Of a stretch of 59,269 nucleotides of DNA, positions 26,701 to 35,368 are shown piece by piece (within the stretch, counting starts at the first letter, position 1; every line of letters begins with the position of its first letter). Origin of the DNA: an uncultured Bacteroidales bacterium (GTDB taxonomy: Bacteria; Bacteroidota; Bacteroidia; Bacteroidales; Bacteroidaceae); assembly GCA_902800305.1 (NCBI GenBank), contig CADCDP010000024.1, positions 1 through 59,269 on the forward strand, in the 5' to 3' direction. The notes beneath the pieces were generated by a model. The model searched no databases. It was given only the letters and a program-made list of their open reading frames with translations, and was not told where the DNA came from. A program made the translations under genes and the position numbers.

Positions 26701-29700
26701 AATAACATCGCTGTGATGGCCACGGCAGAACAGGTTACGGGTACCACGCTCAGCTATGAGACCATCCCAGAGGTTATCCGAAGCCCGTTCATACAAGGGG
26801 CGCATCTGACATTCTTTACGTATGACAGCTCTGCAAAGACCACATATAACACTCAAATCCACTACACCAACAGTATGGAAGGCGATGCCAACGAATACAA
26901 GAACCACATCTTCGTCAAATACACTGATTTAAATTCTACATACACCGCTCTCATCAATGGCAGTATAAATTATAACGTCCTTCTGAATAATGAATACCTT
27001 TATATCGATTATGCTGGAGATACTTATACTACCACGACTCCAGTCACCATTAATAGTTCCTCTTCCCTTATTGGTTCTTCGTTAAATGGTAATAATCTGT
27101 GGGTCTTAGATGGTAGCGATCCTTACGCCATGATTATCAAGAACAAAGTGGATAAAAGCAATTCGACAGTAGCTGAACATGCAAAATATGTGAAGGTGGC
27201 CAGTTGGTCTGACGGAGATCTTACATGGGGAAATTATAATGAAAGTAACGAAGCCGCTCGATTTATCATCAAGAGTGGTCCTTTGGATAACACGTATGAA
27301 GTGATGGCCACTACAGGTGTCACGAAAGATGCCTCCATCACCTATTATAATATGGGTCGTGTGACAGAAACGGATAATTCTGTCACTGTCAAGATGTACG
27401 ACAACAAAACTTATCCTCATGGTTATGCCCAGATACGTTTCCAGCTGAAGCAAAGTACAGCCACGCAAGTAGTTTACCACCTCATAGATAAATCTAATAA
27501 AGAACTCTTGACAGAGACTGCCCGACATGCTGTAGGCGACGAGCCTGTAATTCCCGTTGAGATTTTCAGCCCACTTGTAGGATACGAGAACTACACCTAT
27601 TGGAAGTCGTCTCCTGTTGAAGATAACACCGCTATAGCATATACAAAAAATGAAAAATTCACTGAAAAAGTTGGGGACGTAGGGGGAGTTCCTACCGACA
27701 TTTGGATTACTTACAACGCCAATGACCTGGTGGACATGAACCACACCACGATGTATCTGCTGAAATATGAGCAGGGCGACCGTTACCGTCAGGAGAATGG
27801 CAGCGATGGCCTGCTTCCCAAGCCCACAAAGGCAGAAAATCAGATGACCGAAGAAGAAAAAGCAGCTTATATCAAAACCTATCAGGCCGTCTATCCTTAT
27901 TGCAACGGCGACGGCAACTTCTTCGTCTATGGTCAGCAGCAGTATGAGACACAACAGGAAGGTGCAGCCAGCACCCGTACACGTTGGGCGTGGTACATAG
28001 AGAGCGGTAACCACGACCCCTATCATGTGAAGATACTCTCACGACAGACAGAAACCTACGATGGACTGGAACGTAGTGCCTACTTCTCCACCAGAAAGTT
28101 CGAAGGTTGGGACAAGGTGGTCACAGGTCTGGTTTGGCCCAATATCTCCGGTGTACAGGCCACCGAATATATGGTTTTGGGAAACGTCGGACAGTATCAG
28201 TTGGTGACAACTCCTGTCGATACAGACAAAGACGGAGTATATGAAAAAGAAGAAGACCTTCGCTACGTGGTCGATTCCTTCGAGCAGTACTGGAAAACCT
28301 ACGACACGGTGAAGAAGAAGCTGCTGAGCGACCTGCTGCCCAATTGCTTGGAAAAAGACCGCACCGACCGTGTGGACGGATCCATCGAAGTGCCCACAGA
28401 ACCCGCCTCATTAAGAGAGAGATTGACCGGTACGGGAGAAGGTCAGTATGGTTTCCATAGCTATCAGAAGATGGCCAATGCCAAGCGATGGAACGGCTAC
28501 AATGCGTCAGGTGAGAAGAAAAAAGGTTGGGAAACACGAGAGCACTGGTTCCAGACCGTGAAGATGGGCTCAGGCTACTTCGACCTTATCCCCACCGTCA
28601 TCTCCCCTGCCCTCATCCTGCTCGACCAGCACGGTTGGGAGATTATGCGTAAGCCGCTGCCTTATAGCGACCAAGATCCCGATAAGGAAAAGAAAAAGGA
28701 TGTCCTCCGTGCCTACGACAGCCCTATGGTGAAGGAGTACATCTATTGGGCCAGCGCGAAGAAGCGTTCAGGTCTCCACCAATATTATCTGATGGACAAG
28801 CGCATCGGAGGCAGCACCTATTCCTCCACCTCCTTAGGTGACCTTCCGCCTTGGGGTTCAGAGAATGTGGTGGACAACAAGGGTAACCAATACGACGAGT
28901 ATGTCACCTACATTGTCAAGGAAGAGTATGCCATCAGCTACGACCCCACCACACAGAAAGGAACCGAGTTCCTCATTCGTCAGGGCACAGATTTGGCCAA
29001 GAATAATAATAATGGTGTAGGAGGCAATAAAGTCTCTTTCGATCCCGATCCAGGAAGTGTCTCTCAATATATCATCAACAACATCTCCACACTGGGCAAT
29101 GAACTTTGGTATGTGAAGCCCAATGCAGACATCGACAACGAGATGGGTTACGGAACGACCAGCCACGATTGGGGAACCACTAATCCCAATGCCTACGAAG
29201 ATGCCGTTTACGGCAAAAATCAGGTGGCACAAATTATCACCAATTCCGCCGATGTCACAAAATATGGCAAATTCTCGTTCTCCAACGGTTTCGACCCGTA
29301 CAACATCCAGATTTCCAGCATCACAGGAGCCACCCCACTGTACTTTACGACAGGAATGACCAGTGCCAACGTGAGCGAAGGTACGATGGTGGGTACATAC
29401 GGCTCGACGGCAGTCACACTGGCAGAGAAAGCAACGACAACGGTGGTTGGTAATGGCTACGATAACTCTAAGTGGGCAGTGACCAACCAGACCTTCATGG
29501 CCGTGCAGGACTTGGATGGAAATATGCAGCTGATGCCGCGCTTCGACCACAATCTGCGCATGAGGGATTTTGCTACGCTGGTTACGCCGACGGCAGAGGC
29601 TGAAGATGAAGACAAGTTGAAAGAGACCTACACCCAGCTGTACCGTCCCTTCGTCTATAATTACCGCATCATCGACAACGAGGGTCATGAGTCACTGCGC

Positions 29701-32700
29701 TATCAGTCGGGTGGCGACCTTCTGCCACAAACCGCCGACCACCTCAAGAGTCCGTTGGCGAAGGACTTTAAGTACTATAAGGACTTGAACTACAACGACG
29801 GCACCAAGACTTATACCGAAATAGCTAACAAAAACAATATCAGCAGCAAGGAAATCACAACATCGTTAGTGGGTGCTGGCCTGAAGACTTCGGGGGTCAC
29901 CAATAGTAACATTGTTTATGTGCGCTATACCTACGATGAGGATGCCGACGTGCAGCACGTTCTGCAAGGGAAATGGCTGACGATGAAGCTAAATGAAAAG
30001 GATGCCGTGTATAATGGCGGCATTAAACAGTTTGATACAGGAAATGGAGCTACTAAACCTAATCCAATTGTAGGAAATATAGATAAAGGTTGGCAATGGA
30101 AATTCTTAAGGCACCCATACACCGACCCCGACCCGTATGCTGTACAAATGTTCAACCGTAATGCAACGGATCTTCCCATGCGAACTCCCTCATTGAATGG
30201 TGGAACAGTCGGTACTTCTACCAGCGAAAACGACTACCAGCGCTTTGCACTGCTGAGCCATGAGGAAGGCGGCTATGCTTTGACTGTGGCAGGCACAGAA
30301 CTACTCAATTATTATTTCCTCAATGGCAATAGTATGACAACTATCGTGCCCGCCATCACTGCTGAAGAAACGGGTGTCACGGGTGCTGTGGGCAACTTCG
30401 ACGGTACAAAGTCACAGATTCTGCTTACCGACGAGGTGGTCAATGACTATACTTATAAGGTATATACCCACGGTAGAGTCGAGGCTATCAGTGAAACCCA
30501 GACTCATGACGAGGCAGCGGATAACAACTTCGTGCCCCAACTGCCTGAAGCCATCAAGACACCACTGCTGAACTACGACCAGTTCCGCTACTATGAAGCC
30601 CTCACCGACACAGCTTACAATAGCGGTTTGGCACTCAAGAACCTCTATGGTCTCTACGATAATGAGGTCTTTGTGCGCTATAACGCATACGACCAGAATG
30701 TGAGCGAATATAAAGTGCCTAACGACAGAAATGAGCCAGGAGATGGCAGCAATCACAAAGACCCTGTGGCTAAAGGTAATAAATCCAACGACGCTCCGTT
30801 GAGGCTCGACAATGTTCTGCCACATAACATCATCTGGTATGACGATAACATGATGAAGGCCGATGGAAGTAGCATTGGTTCAGATGCTGACAAAGAACTA
30901 CAAAATGCCGATGCATATGCATGGAGGTTTGGAGGGGATGATCCCTACGCCATCAAAATATGGCATAAGAACTCCAATCAGTATGTTCATGAGGGAGAAA
31001 CAACCACATGCAGTACTTGTGGGGGGACTGGATTGGTTAGTACAGAAACATGTTCTACATGTCATGGTTCTAAATCCATCATCGCATGTAATCTAGATGC
31101 TACGCCTACTACGTTTATGCTCCTCGACAGAGATGGGTATGAATACGGTGTGTTTGCCGTAACAGGACACAAGGAAAAGATGCTTACTGAAAATGGCAAT
31201 CAGCTAACCGCTACCGACAGAGCCCCCAACAAGTTCATCATCTTCTCCCTCGGTACCTTGAAAGTAATCTATCACTTAGTGCTTGCGAATATAGGTGACT
31301 ATAAGGATATTCCATACCGACATAGAACAACGGGAGAAAAAACAGATCCCAACTATAGTACAGAGAATGACGAAATAATATGGAATAAAACTGATGGTTA
31401 TTACACGGATGATTGGGCGGTTACAGATACTCTAAGGGTTAATGGCACCACCAAGCGCGAGTTGACTAACACCGCTTATCAGTTAGGTGATGATGGTGGA
31501 GTTTCCTATCCGCAGTTAGATGGGACATATACAACAACTTATTACTGCAAAGATGTGGGTCCTATCAGTTTGGGCGACGGCTTAACGGTGCCTGAAGAGT
31601 TTTACCGTCCTAACGTGAATTATTTCTTCGTCGTAAATGACATAAACGATGCCACTCTGAACAAACAATACAAAGGTCTACAAATCACCTCGAAGGAGAT
31701 GAGTCTGAACGAAGACTTGATTGGTAAGACGATTTACATTGACATACTCTATCGTTTCAACACAGACTTGGAGTCGAACAGTGGTGATAACTTCGTCATG
31801 AGCGTGGATCAAAATAAATGGTACACCTTGGAGACCATCGTTAAAAATAAGACGTATCTGGCGCAATACACCAACGCCTGGGGATTTGAGCTGAAGGAAG
31901 GACGAGGCTCGCACTACACCAACGACTTCCTGTGGACACCTATCGGCGACCCCTACGGTTTCCAGTTGATGAACCGCTATATGGACGTGAATAGCGGTGA
32001 CCATAATTTGGGCGAGAAGAACAGAGCAATCACGACTATACCTTATAGAACGAAAATAACCACAACTACGGTTAACAACGAGGAGGTTGTTACTGTTGGT
32101 GAAGAGGTTGCTCCTGCATTCGAAGATGGAAAACAGATAGTCATGGGTAACTATGTTGAGAATAATGGACAACGTGTTGTCGTGCCTGGTGGCGTAGCCC
32201 ATACCGATATTCCATATACTACTATTAAAACAAATTCCATCTACGAACTGTTAGAAGGGCAGACCTCTGGTTTCTTCCACTTCCATCCTGTAGCCAATAC
32301 AAGTGAGCAACCACAGGTCTATTTCAATCCTATATGGGCAGATGATGACCGCGACGGTGTTGACAACTATTTAGTGAGGCTTAAAACCACCGCAGCAGAA
32401 TTTACGTTCGGCCTGAGCGCAGAGCTGTTGAAGCCTTACTTCGACCGTGCTGGTTATGTGGGAGGCCTGACGAAGGATGCCTATAACAAGGCTGAAAACG
32501 CAGCTCTCGTCGCTGCCATGAAGAACGACAATCCTGTTCTCACTTCAGCCCAATTGATGGCTGCACAAGAACTCGTTTACGACTCTAAAAATATTGTACA
32601 ATTAGAGAATGGCTACTATCGTTTGCACTCACCCTTAGGCATATCGGGCATCGACCCTGTGCGCTATGTTAGTGGATATACGCATAAAATAGAACTCGGA

Positions 32701-34191
32701 TACACCGATGAAAAAAGTGTTGTGCATGCTCCCATCCCAATGCACTTCTACGAGAAGAACAGCAGCGAAGTGCGTCAATTCACAGACTTTAAGGACGGTG
32801 GTTTCACCTATTCCAATGCTACCCGTGGCGACATCACCATTCCGCCTGTAGAGAAAGACCCTGCCAGCATTTTCTATTTTGAGAAGATTGCCGATGGTGA
32901 AATACCAACTGGTGTGCCTACAGCAGATAAGGACAGATACAATTTAGGAACCTTCAGCACACAAGGACTCTATGTCAAAGGGGAGAAAGGACAAGTGACA
33001 ATTATTCCAGGCTCACCACCTTCTGTAAATGATCAAGACCCAAACAAAGAGACCACAGGAGAGAGACCAGCAGCATTGATGACGGAAACGAAAGGTGAAG
33101 CAACCAAACTGTTCGTGATGGACCTTGGTGGTGGTGTCTTGTTGATACATGATAACGTGACAGGATTAGGAAGACGCTATCTGAAATATCTTAGCTTTGA
33201 CTATAGTAACGACACTCAGAATAACCCCACCATCTACGACATGAAGCTGACCAACCACACACATACCGACCATGCCAAGTTCTGTATGCAGCCTGTGCAG
33301 GATACAGAGACAAAGGGTATCAACGAAATGCCGCTGAAATTGGACTTGAAACAGGATAAAAGGAACAATTACTACTATGCTTCGTTCTATGCACCGTTCG
33401 ACGTGCTGCTGACAGATGCCGACAACGACATGGCGTTCATCTGCAAAGTGTGGGACACCGAGATTCTACATCTGAAAAAGGTGGGTCATTATAACACAGG
33501 AGATAACTGCCCAGCCGACTATAAAGGCAGCAACCAGTTCGTACCTGCTGGCACACCTGTCATCATCCGCTCCAACAAAAGTGTGGTCACGTTGGCTCTG
33601 CCTACAAAGACTCCTTCGACGACTTTAGCTGAAAGCTACAAGAACACGGTTGAAAACATCTTTATGGGCGAGTATCTGGAGCAGCTTCTACCTCCGATCA
33701 GCTCTCACACTGATTTCTTTGATGTCTATACCTTCGGATACCCTATGACCGCAAAGGACGTACCAACGAAGAATTATGTATCTGGCGAGATTGTCTTTGA
33801 CCAGCAACATAAATCAGAATCGGACATGGGCTTCTACATCAATGCCACTCCTAACCGTGAGTATGCAGCGGATATGGGTTCGTGGATACGCAATAACCGG
33901 TATGTTTACGGCAACAAGATATACTACCGTATTGACGAAAGCAGCAACGGTGCCCCCCAGCGCACCAACCAGTACCCAGACTTCATCCCTGTAGTCTTCG
34001 ATGACGATGAGGATGAGGACATCGAGGATGACCTCTCTGGTGCTCAGCGAATCCACGACAACCGCGTGTACGACCTGCAGGGCCGCTGTGTGGCCACCGA
34101 GCAGGAGGTGAAGGATGGCACATGGAAACTCCGCCTCCCCGCTGGCGTCTATATCCTGAACGGCCAAAAGGTGATGACATCGAAGCGGTAA
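23731..34191 (+). CDS. Giant (3,486-residue) secreted modular repeat protein
   Basis: The signal peptide is MNRTRHYIGIMLMMLLFAGG through AWA (about 27 residues). The chain has about eight modules of 280-330 residues. Each opens with a strand such as VTYHII, YTYKVKT, YTYYIIDQSN, VVYHLIDKSN or YNYRIIDNEG, has an SPL/SPF...YxYW/YYK block, and later has a (G/N)DPYx(I/L) motif. DPY motifs lie near residues 252, 591, 1129, 1428, 1853, 2131, 2403 and 2739. Residues about 631-923 are seven 41-43 residue tandem repeats (LTAGNTYYTSSTGDGEF type). Residues 2427-2454 hold two CxxCxG-type zinc-like motifs. The C-terminus carries the sorting-type tail VYDLQGRCV ... GVYILNGQKVM. No known family is recognised. 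It follows the fimbrillin genes and is probably a T9SS-type exported surface adhesin; this is inference. Confidence 0.85.
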   Translation: MNRTRHYIGIMLMMLLFAGGSINEAWAKKTVTYHIITLPFGDNTGYIEEGVVHHEQYRIEAIKCEVVYDNLTDPIGLPTKFKSPLMNADAYTYWANTNTETNVIKSELHTIFINNPSTFYTYTFPGSGSSFFSGTTVKTISDLVEYVGDQNAYDVYVTYEWSAETKSDYGRRIDLEGKKLYNIEFTEKNGSGSWFYALNMDEGRGNRGQAVPKNVLKNIEDLCSDDIVQVKEDVGGSDRKKFFFKWKFVNNDPYNIILQTAWENDTFIYNEPVDNNNRFYWKNSVGAQLFGNLAGTGGVKGNFLTNEMNKAWPLYKTNKNDKPTSEEVRNSYINLPGWYRGSNKVYDPHPGVEAMTPKTIIPDANVMGSNLYFSFTLLNHNEQNYTLVASWVDVNGNKWVPNSGKYLHMKHTPSTAPYAGPAFDKFDDADQVRIYEVRDYTYKVKTPISNTILEEKIRMSDFVRTTPLTDRIPSALKRKYATFTGTYADEALTTSRTTFEDVYENDEPEITKNRDIWLKYTTSMPFEAGTTATTFKKLKWYNIYANKEERYITWYDTDTSNAPPSPNQFSTNNGGAARSKYEHESHFAFVGDPYELYVVSRKASDNNNEQFRYLSLDATKTNPLVPGAFNAYNAVSSLTAGDTYYTSSNGGGKFIADGSEVADENTHHYYQKVYTPVANGTSITAGNIYYTSSTGDGEFKAPALANGSNYYEIAYAQVTSGTALIAGNTYYTSNTGDGKFIANPDETAGANCYKIVYNAVSSGTTLTPGKTYYTSATGDGEFIAIDPTSTISYYEKVYIAVAAGTTLTVDNTYYTSSTGDGEFTATGSEVANGSNYFVAKYTSVAFGKKLKNGKTYYTSDTGGGGFTATGNEVNRCYYERKFNEITSGTTLTAGNIYYTSNTGDGQFTAVGNESSPNYEEANVWEIIYDDNSGDNSDCFRLRQFGTYDSPVYIGWTKNGKYPLNGNTTPVRLSVLELPMMTYTYYIIDQSNNIAVMATAEQVTGTTLSYETIPEVIRSPFIQGAHLTFFTYDSSAKTTYNTQIHYTNSMEGDANEYKNHIFVKYTDLNSTYTALINGSINYNVLLNNEYLYIDYAGDTYTTTTPVTINSSSSLIGSSLNGNNLWVLDGSDPYAMIIKNKVDKSNSTVAEHAKYVKVASWSDGDLTWGNYNESNEAARFIIKSGPLDNTYEVMATTGVTKDASITYYNMGRVTETDNSVTVKMYDNKTYPHGYAQIRFQLKQSTATQVVYHLIDKSNKELLTETARHAVGDEPVIPVEIFSPLVGYENYTYWKSSPVEDNTAIAYTKNEKFTEKVGDVGGVPTDIWITYNANDLVDMNHTTMYLLKYEQGDRYRQENGSDGLLPKPTKAENQMTEEEKAAYIKTYQAVYPYCNGDGNFFVYGQQQYETQQEGAASTRTRWAWYIESGNHDPYHVKILSRQTETYDGLERSAYFSTRKFEGWDKVVTGLVWPNISGVQATEYMVLGNVGQYQLVTTPVDTDKDGVYEKEEDLRYVVDSFEQYWKTYDTVKKKLLSDLLPNCLEKDRTDRVDGSIEVPTEPASLRERLTGTGEGQYGFHSYQKMANAKRWNGYNASGEKKKGWETREHWFQTVKMGSGYFDLIPTVISPALILLDQHGWEIMRKPLPYSDQDPDKEKKKDVLRAYDSPMVKEYIYWASAKKRSGLHQYYLMDKRIGGSTYSSTSLGDLPPWGSENVVDNKGNQYDEYVTYIVKEEYAISYDPTTQKGTEFLIRQGTDLAKNNNNGVGGNKVSFDPDPGSVSQYIINNISTLGNELWYVKPNADIDNEMGYGTTSHDWGTTNPNAYEDAVYGKNQVAQIITNSADVTKYGKFSFSNGFDPYNIQISSITGATPLYFTTGMTSANVSEGTMVGTYGSTAVTLAEKATTTVVGNGYDNSKWAVTNQTFMAVQDLDGNMQLMPRFDHNLRMRDFATLVTPTAEAEDEDKLKETYTQLYRPFVYNYRIIDNEGHESLRYQSGGDLLPQTADHLKSPLAKDFKYYKDLNYNDGTKTYTEIANKNNISSKEITTSLVGAGLKTSGVTNSNIVYVRYTYDEDADVQHVLQGKWLTMKLNEKDAVYNGGIKQFDTGNGATKPNPIVGNIDKGWQWKFLRHPYTDPDPYAVQMFNRNATDLPMRTPSLNGGTVGTSTSENDYQRFALLSHEEGGYALTVAGTELLNYYFLNGNSMTTIVPAITAEETGVTGAVGNFDGTKSQILLTDEVVNDYTYKVYTHGRVEAISETQTHDEAADNNFVPQLPEAIKTPLLNYDQFRYYEALTDTAYNSGLALKNLYGLYDNEVFVRYNAYDQNVSEYKVPNDRNEPGDGSNHKDPVAKGNKSNDAPLRLDNVLPHNIIWYDDNMMKADGSSIGSDADKELQNADAYAWRFGGDDPYAIKIWHKNSNQYVHEGETTTCSTCGGTGLVSTETCSTCHGSKSIIACNLDATPTTFMLLDRDGYEYGVFAVTGHKEKMLTENGNQLTATDRAPNKFIIFSLGTLKVIYHLVLANIGDYKDIPYRHRTTGEKTDPNYSTENDEIIWNKTDGYYTDDWAVTDTLRVNGTTKRELTNTAYQLGDDGGVSYPQLDGTYTTTYYCKDVGPISLGDGLTVPEEFYRPNVNYFFVVNDINDATLNKQYKGLQITSKEMSLNEDLIGKTIYIDILYRFNTDLESNSGDNFVMSVDQNKWYTLETIVKNKTYLAQYTNAWGFELKEGRGSHYTNDFLWTPIGDPYGFQLMNRYMDVNSGDHNLGEKNRAITTIPYRTKITTTTVNNEEVVTVGEEVAPAFEDGKQIVMGNYVENNGQRVVVPGGVAHTDIPYTTIKTNSIYELLEGQTSGFFHFHPVANTSEQPQVYFNPIWADDDRDGVDNYLVRLKTTAAEFTFGLSAELLKPYFDRAGYVGGLTKDAYNKAENAALVAAMKNDNPVLTSAQLMAAQELVYDSKNIVQLENGYYRLHSPLGISGIDPVRYVSGYTHKIELGYTDEKSVVHAPIPMHFYEKNSSEVRQFTDFKDGGFTYSNATRGDITIPPVEKDPASIFYFEKIADGEIPTGVPTADKDRYNLGTFSTQGLYVKGEKGQVTIIPGSPPSVNDQDPNKETTGERPAALMTETKGEATKLFVMDLGGGVLLIHDNVTGLGRRYLKYLSFDYSNDTQNNPTIYDMKLTNHTHTDHAKFCMQPVQDTETKGINEMPLKLDLKQDKRNNYYYASFYAPFDVLLTDADNDMAFICKVWDTEILHLKKVGHYNTGDNCPADYKGSNQFVPAGTPVIIRSNKSVVTLALPTKTPSTTLAESYKNTVENIFMGEYLEQLLPPISSHTDFFDVYTFGYPMTAKDVPTKNYVSGEIVFDQQHKSESDMGFYINATPNREYAADMGSWIRNNRYVYGNKIYYRIDESSNGAPQRTNQYPDFIPVVFDDDEDEDIEDDLSGAQRIHDNRVYDLQGRCVATEQEVKDGTWKLRLPAGVYILNGQKVMTSKR
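25621..26510 (+). repeat. Seven tandem repeats of 41-43 codons inside the giant gene
   Basis: Each unit reads roughly YxxVxSGTTLTAGNTYYTS then TGDGEFxAxGxEVANGSNYY. Similarity is visible in DNA as well (repeated TATTACACCTCA and ACAGGTGATGGAGAGTTC), so the array is fairly recent and could change copy number. Units 1-5 are regular; 6 and 7 diverge at the edges. Confidence 0.9.
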
Positions 34192-34193
34192 CA

Positions 34194-34229
34194 AAATGAG
34201 GGGAGCAATTGCAATTGCTCCCCTCATTT
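34194..34229. terminator. Bidirectional terminator, perfect 36-bp palindrome
   Basis: AAATGAGGGGAGCAATTG and its exact reverse complement abut at 34211/34212. It lies between the convergent giant gene (stop 34191) and the HU gene (stop 34257), 2 bp after the first. A/T ends on both sides suit termination in both directions. Confidence 0.85.
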
Positions 34230-34256
34230 ACGTTAGGTTGTCAGGTCGTTCAAGTG

Positions 34257-34661
34257 TCACTCCTTCACGTCCAAAGCTTCGCTGGCGGAGGTGATGGCCA
34301 ACTCGTCGAGCATGTCCTTGAAGGCCTTGCCGGGGAAGAAGACAACCTTCTTCTTGCGGATGGTCTTCTCGTCGCACTCTTCGAGGGTCTTGGCAGCCTT
34401 CGAGGTGAAGACGGGCTTGAAGGAGCCGAAGTCACCCATGCGCACGCCGTGACCAATCTCCATGTAGTGAACGAGACGGTTGATGAGGGCGTCGAGCACA
34501 GCCTTGGTCTGTGCGGTGTTGACGCCACACGAGTCGCTGCACTCCTTCACGAGTTGGGCGAAGGTCACCTGTGGGAAGGTGAGCTGACGGAGTTTGAACA
34601 CTTCGGGCTTCTCTTCGAGAAAGCCCAGTTTCATTTTCGCTTTACGATACTGGATTCCCAT
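34257..34661 (-). CDS. HU/IHF-like DNA-binding protein (HU-HIG type)
   Basis: A 134-residue Bacteroidota HU-like protein. It shows the dimer helices (VTFAQLVKECSDSCGVNTAQ, KAVLDALINRLVHYMEIG), the turn GVRMGDFGSFKP, and the arm and C-terminal part (KKKVVFFPGKAFKDMLDEL). The N-terminus (MGIQYRKAKMKLGFLEEKPE) is the extension typical of this branch, which often lies beside cell-wall or replication genes on integrated elements. It belongs to the 34-38.5 kb minus-strand module. Its likely role is DNA bending. Confidence 0.9.
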   Translation of the reverse strand: MGIQYRKAKMKLGFLEEKPEVFKLRQLTFPQVTFAQLVKECSDSCGVNTAQTKAVLDALINRLVHYMEIGHGVRMGDFGSFKPVFTSKAAKTLEECDEKTIRKKKVVFFPGKAFKDMLDELAITSASEALDVKE

Positions 34662-34696
34662 AATGATTCATTTTTTAGGGAGTTAAACAATAAGGG

Positions 34697-35194
34697 TTAA
34701 TTATCACTGGTCTCTACGGAGAGAGACGTTTTTTCTTCATCTGCCAAGAAGAGGATTTGGTTCTTCACCTCCAGGGTGATAGGCTCCCCCTTGACGTAGG
34801 CACGGTACACCAGTTGGGTGAGCCGTTCGAAAGTCTCACGCTGGTGGATGAGGTCGCGGAACTCCGGCTGTTCATAGCCGTCGGACATGCCCACCAGCAC
34901 ACTGTTTGCCCTCACCTGTGCCAGGTCGTCCCACACGATGTGGCAAGACCTGTGACCAGGCGATTTCACCACCGTGAGCGTCATGGGCGAGAACTGCGTG
35001 GACATCACCTTGCAGGACCAAACGCCACACGCCAGACAATACTTGGAGCAGCGGGGGAAAGCCTCCCGATACTGTGCGAACCGAGGCTCCCGCGCTTCGC
35101 AGCGAAGGAGGACGGTGTCGCTTTCGGCATAGACTGTCATCACCGATTTTGTGATGCGCCAGTCGCCATAATAACGTTCAAGAATAATTTTCAT
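34697..35194 (-). CDS. DUF5675-like protein
   Basis: A 165-residue protein with no signal peptide. The layout is that of DUF5675: an N-terminal LERYYGDWRITKSVMTVYAE strand pair, an Arg-rich turn, a TVVKSPGHRSCHIVWDDLAQ segment (H-x-x-CHI), then ANSVLVGMSDG and a final helix. In many Bacteroidota this slot beside the HU gene holds an amidase, so a phage-lysis-like or cell-wall role is possible. Assignment is from pattern only. It begins 35 bp upstream of the HU gene and shares a promoter with it. Confidence 0.5.
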   Translation of the reverse strand: MKIILERYYGDWRITKSVMTVYAESDTVLLRCEAREPRFAQYREAFPRCSKYCLACGVWSCKVMSTQFSPMTLTVVKSPGHRSCHIVWDDLAQVRANSVLVGMSDGYEQPEFRDLIHQRETFERLTQLVYRAYVKGEPITLEVKNQILFLADEEKTSLSVETSDN

Positions 35195-35272
35195 AATGGT
35201 TCACGAATAAATTAAATACCAACAATCTTTTTCCCTCATCAACAAATACTTATATCCTTCTTTATTTCGCTA

Positions 35273-35304
35273 CAAAGTTACGAAAAAATCCCGAAATACG
35301 CAAG
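35273..35304 (-). promoter_or_regulatory. Promoter for the DUF5675-like and HU genes
   Basis: The minus strand carries TAACTTTG (35273-35280) as the -7 and CTTG (35301-35304) as a -33-like box, spaced 20 bp. The start codon is 78 bp downstream. A small inverted repeat (ATCCCGAAATACG ... CATTTTCGGGAT) overlaps the -33 side and may be an operator or the primase terminator. Confidence 0.55.
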
Positions 35305-35368
35305 CATTTTCGGGATTATTTTTCAAGAAAAATGAAAGTTTTTTTAGGGGGAAATCACCTTGGAAAAC

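Noticed and set aside
31009..31090. A DnaJ chaperone gene suggested by CxxCxG motifs
   Set aside because: The motifs lie inside the continuous giant secreted frame and no J-domain is present.
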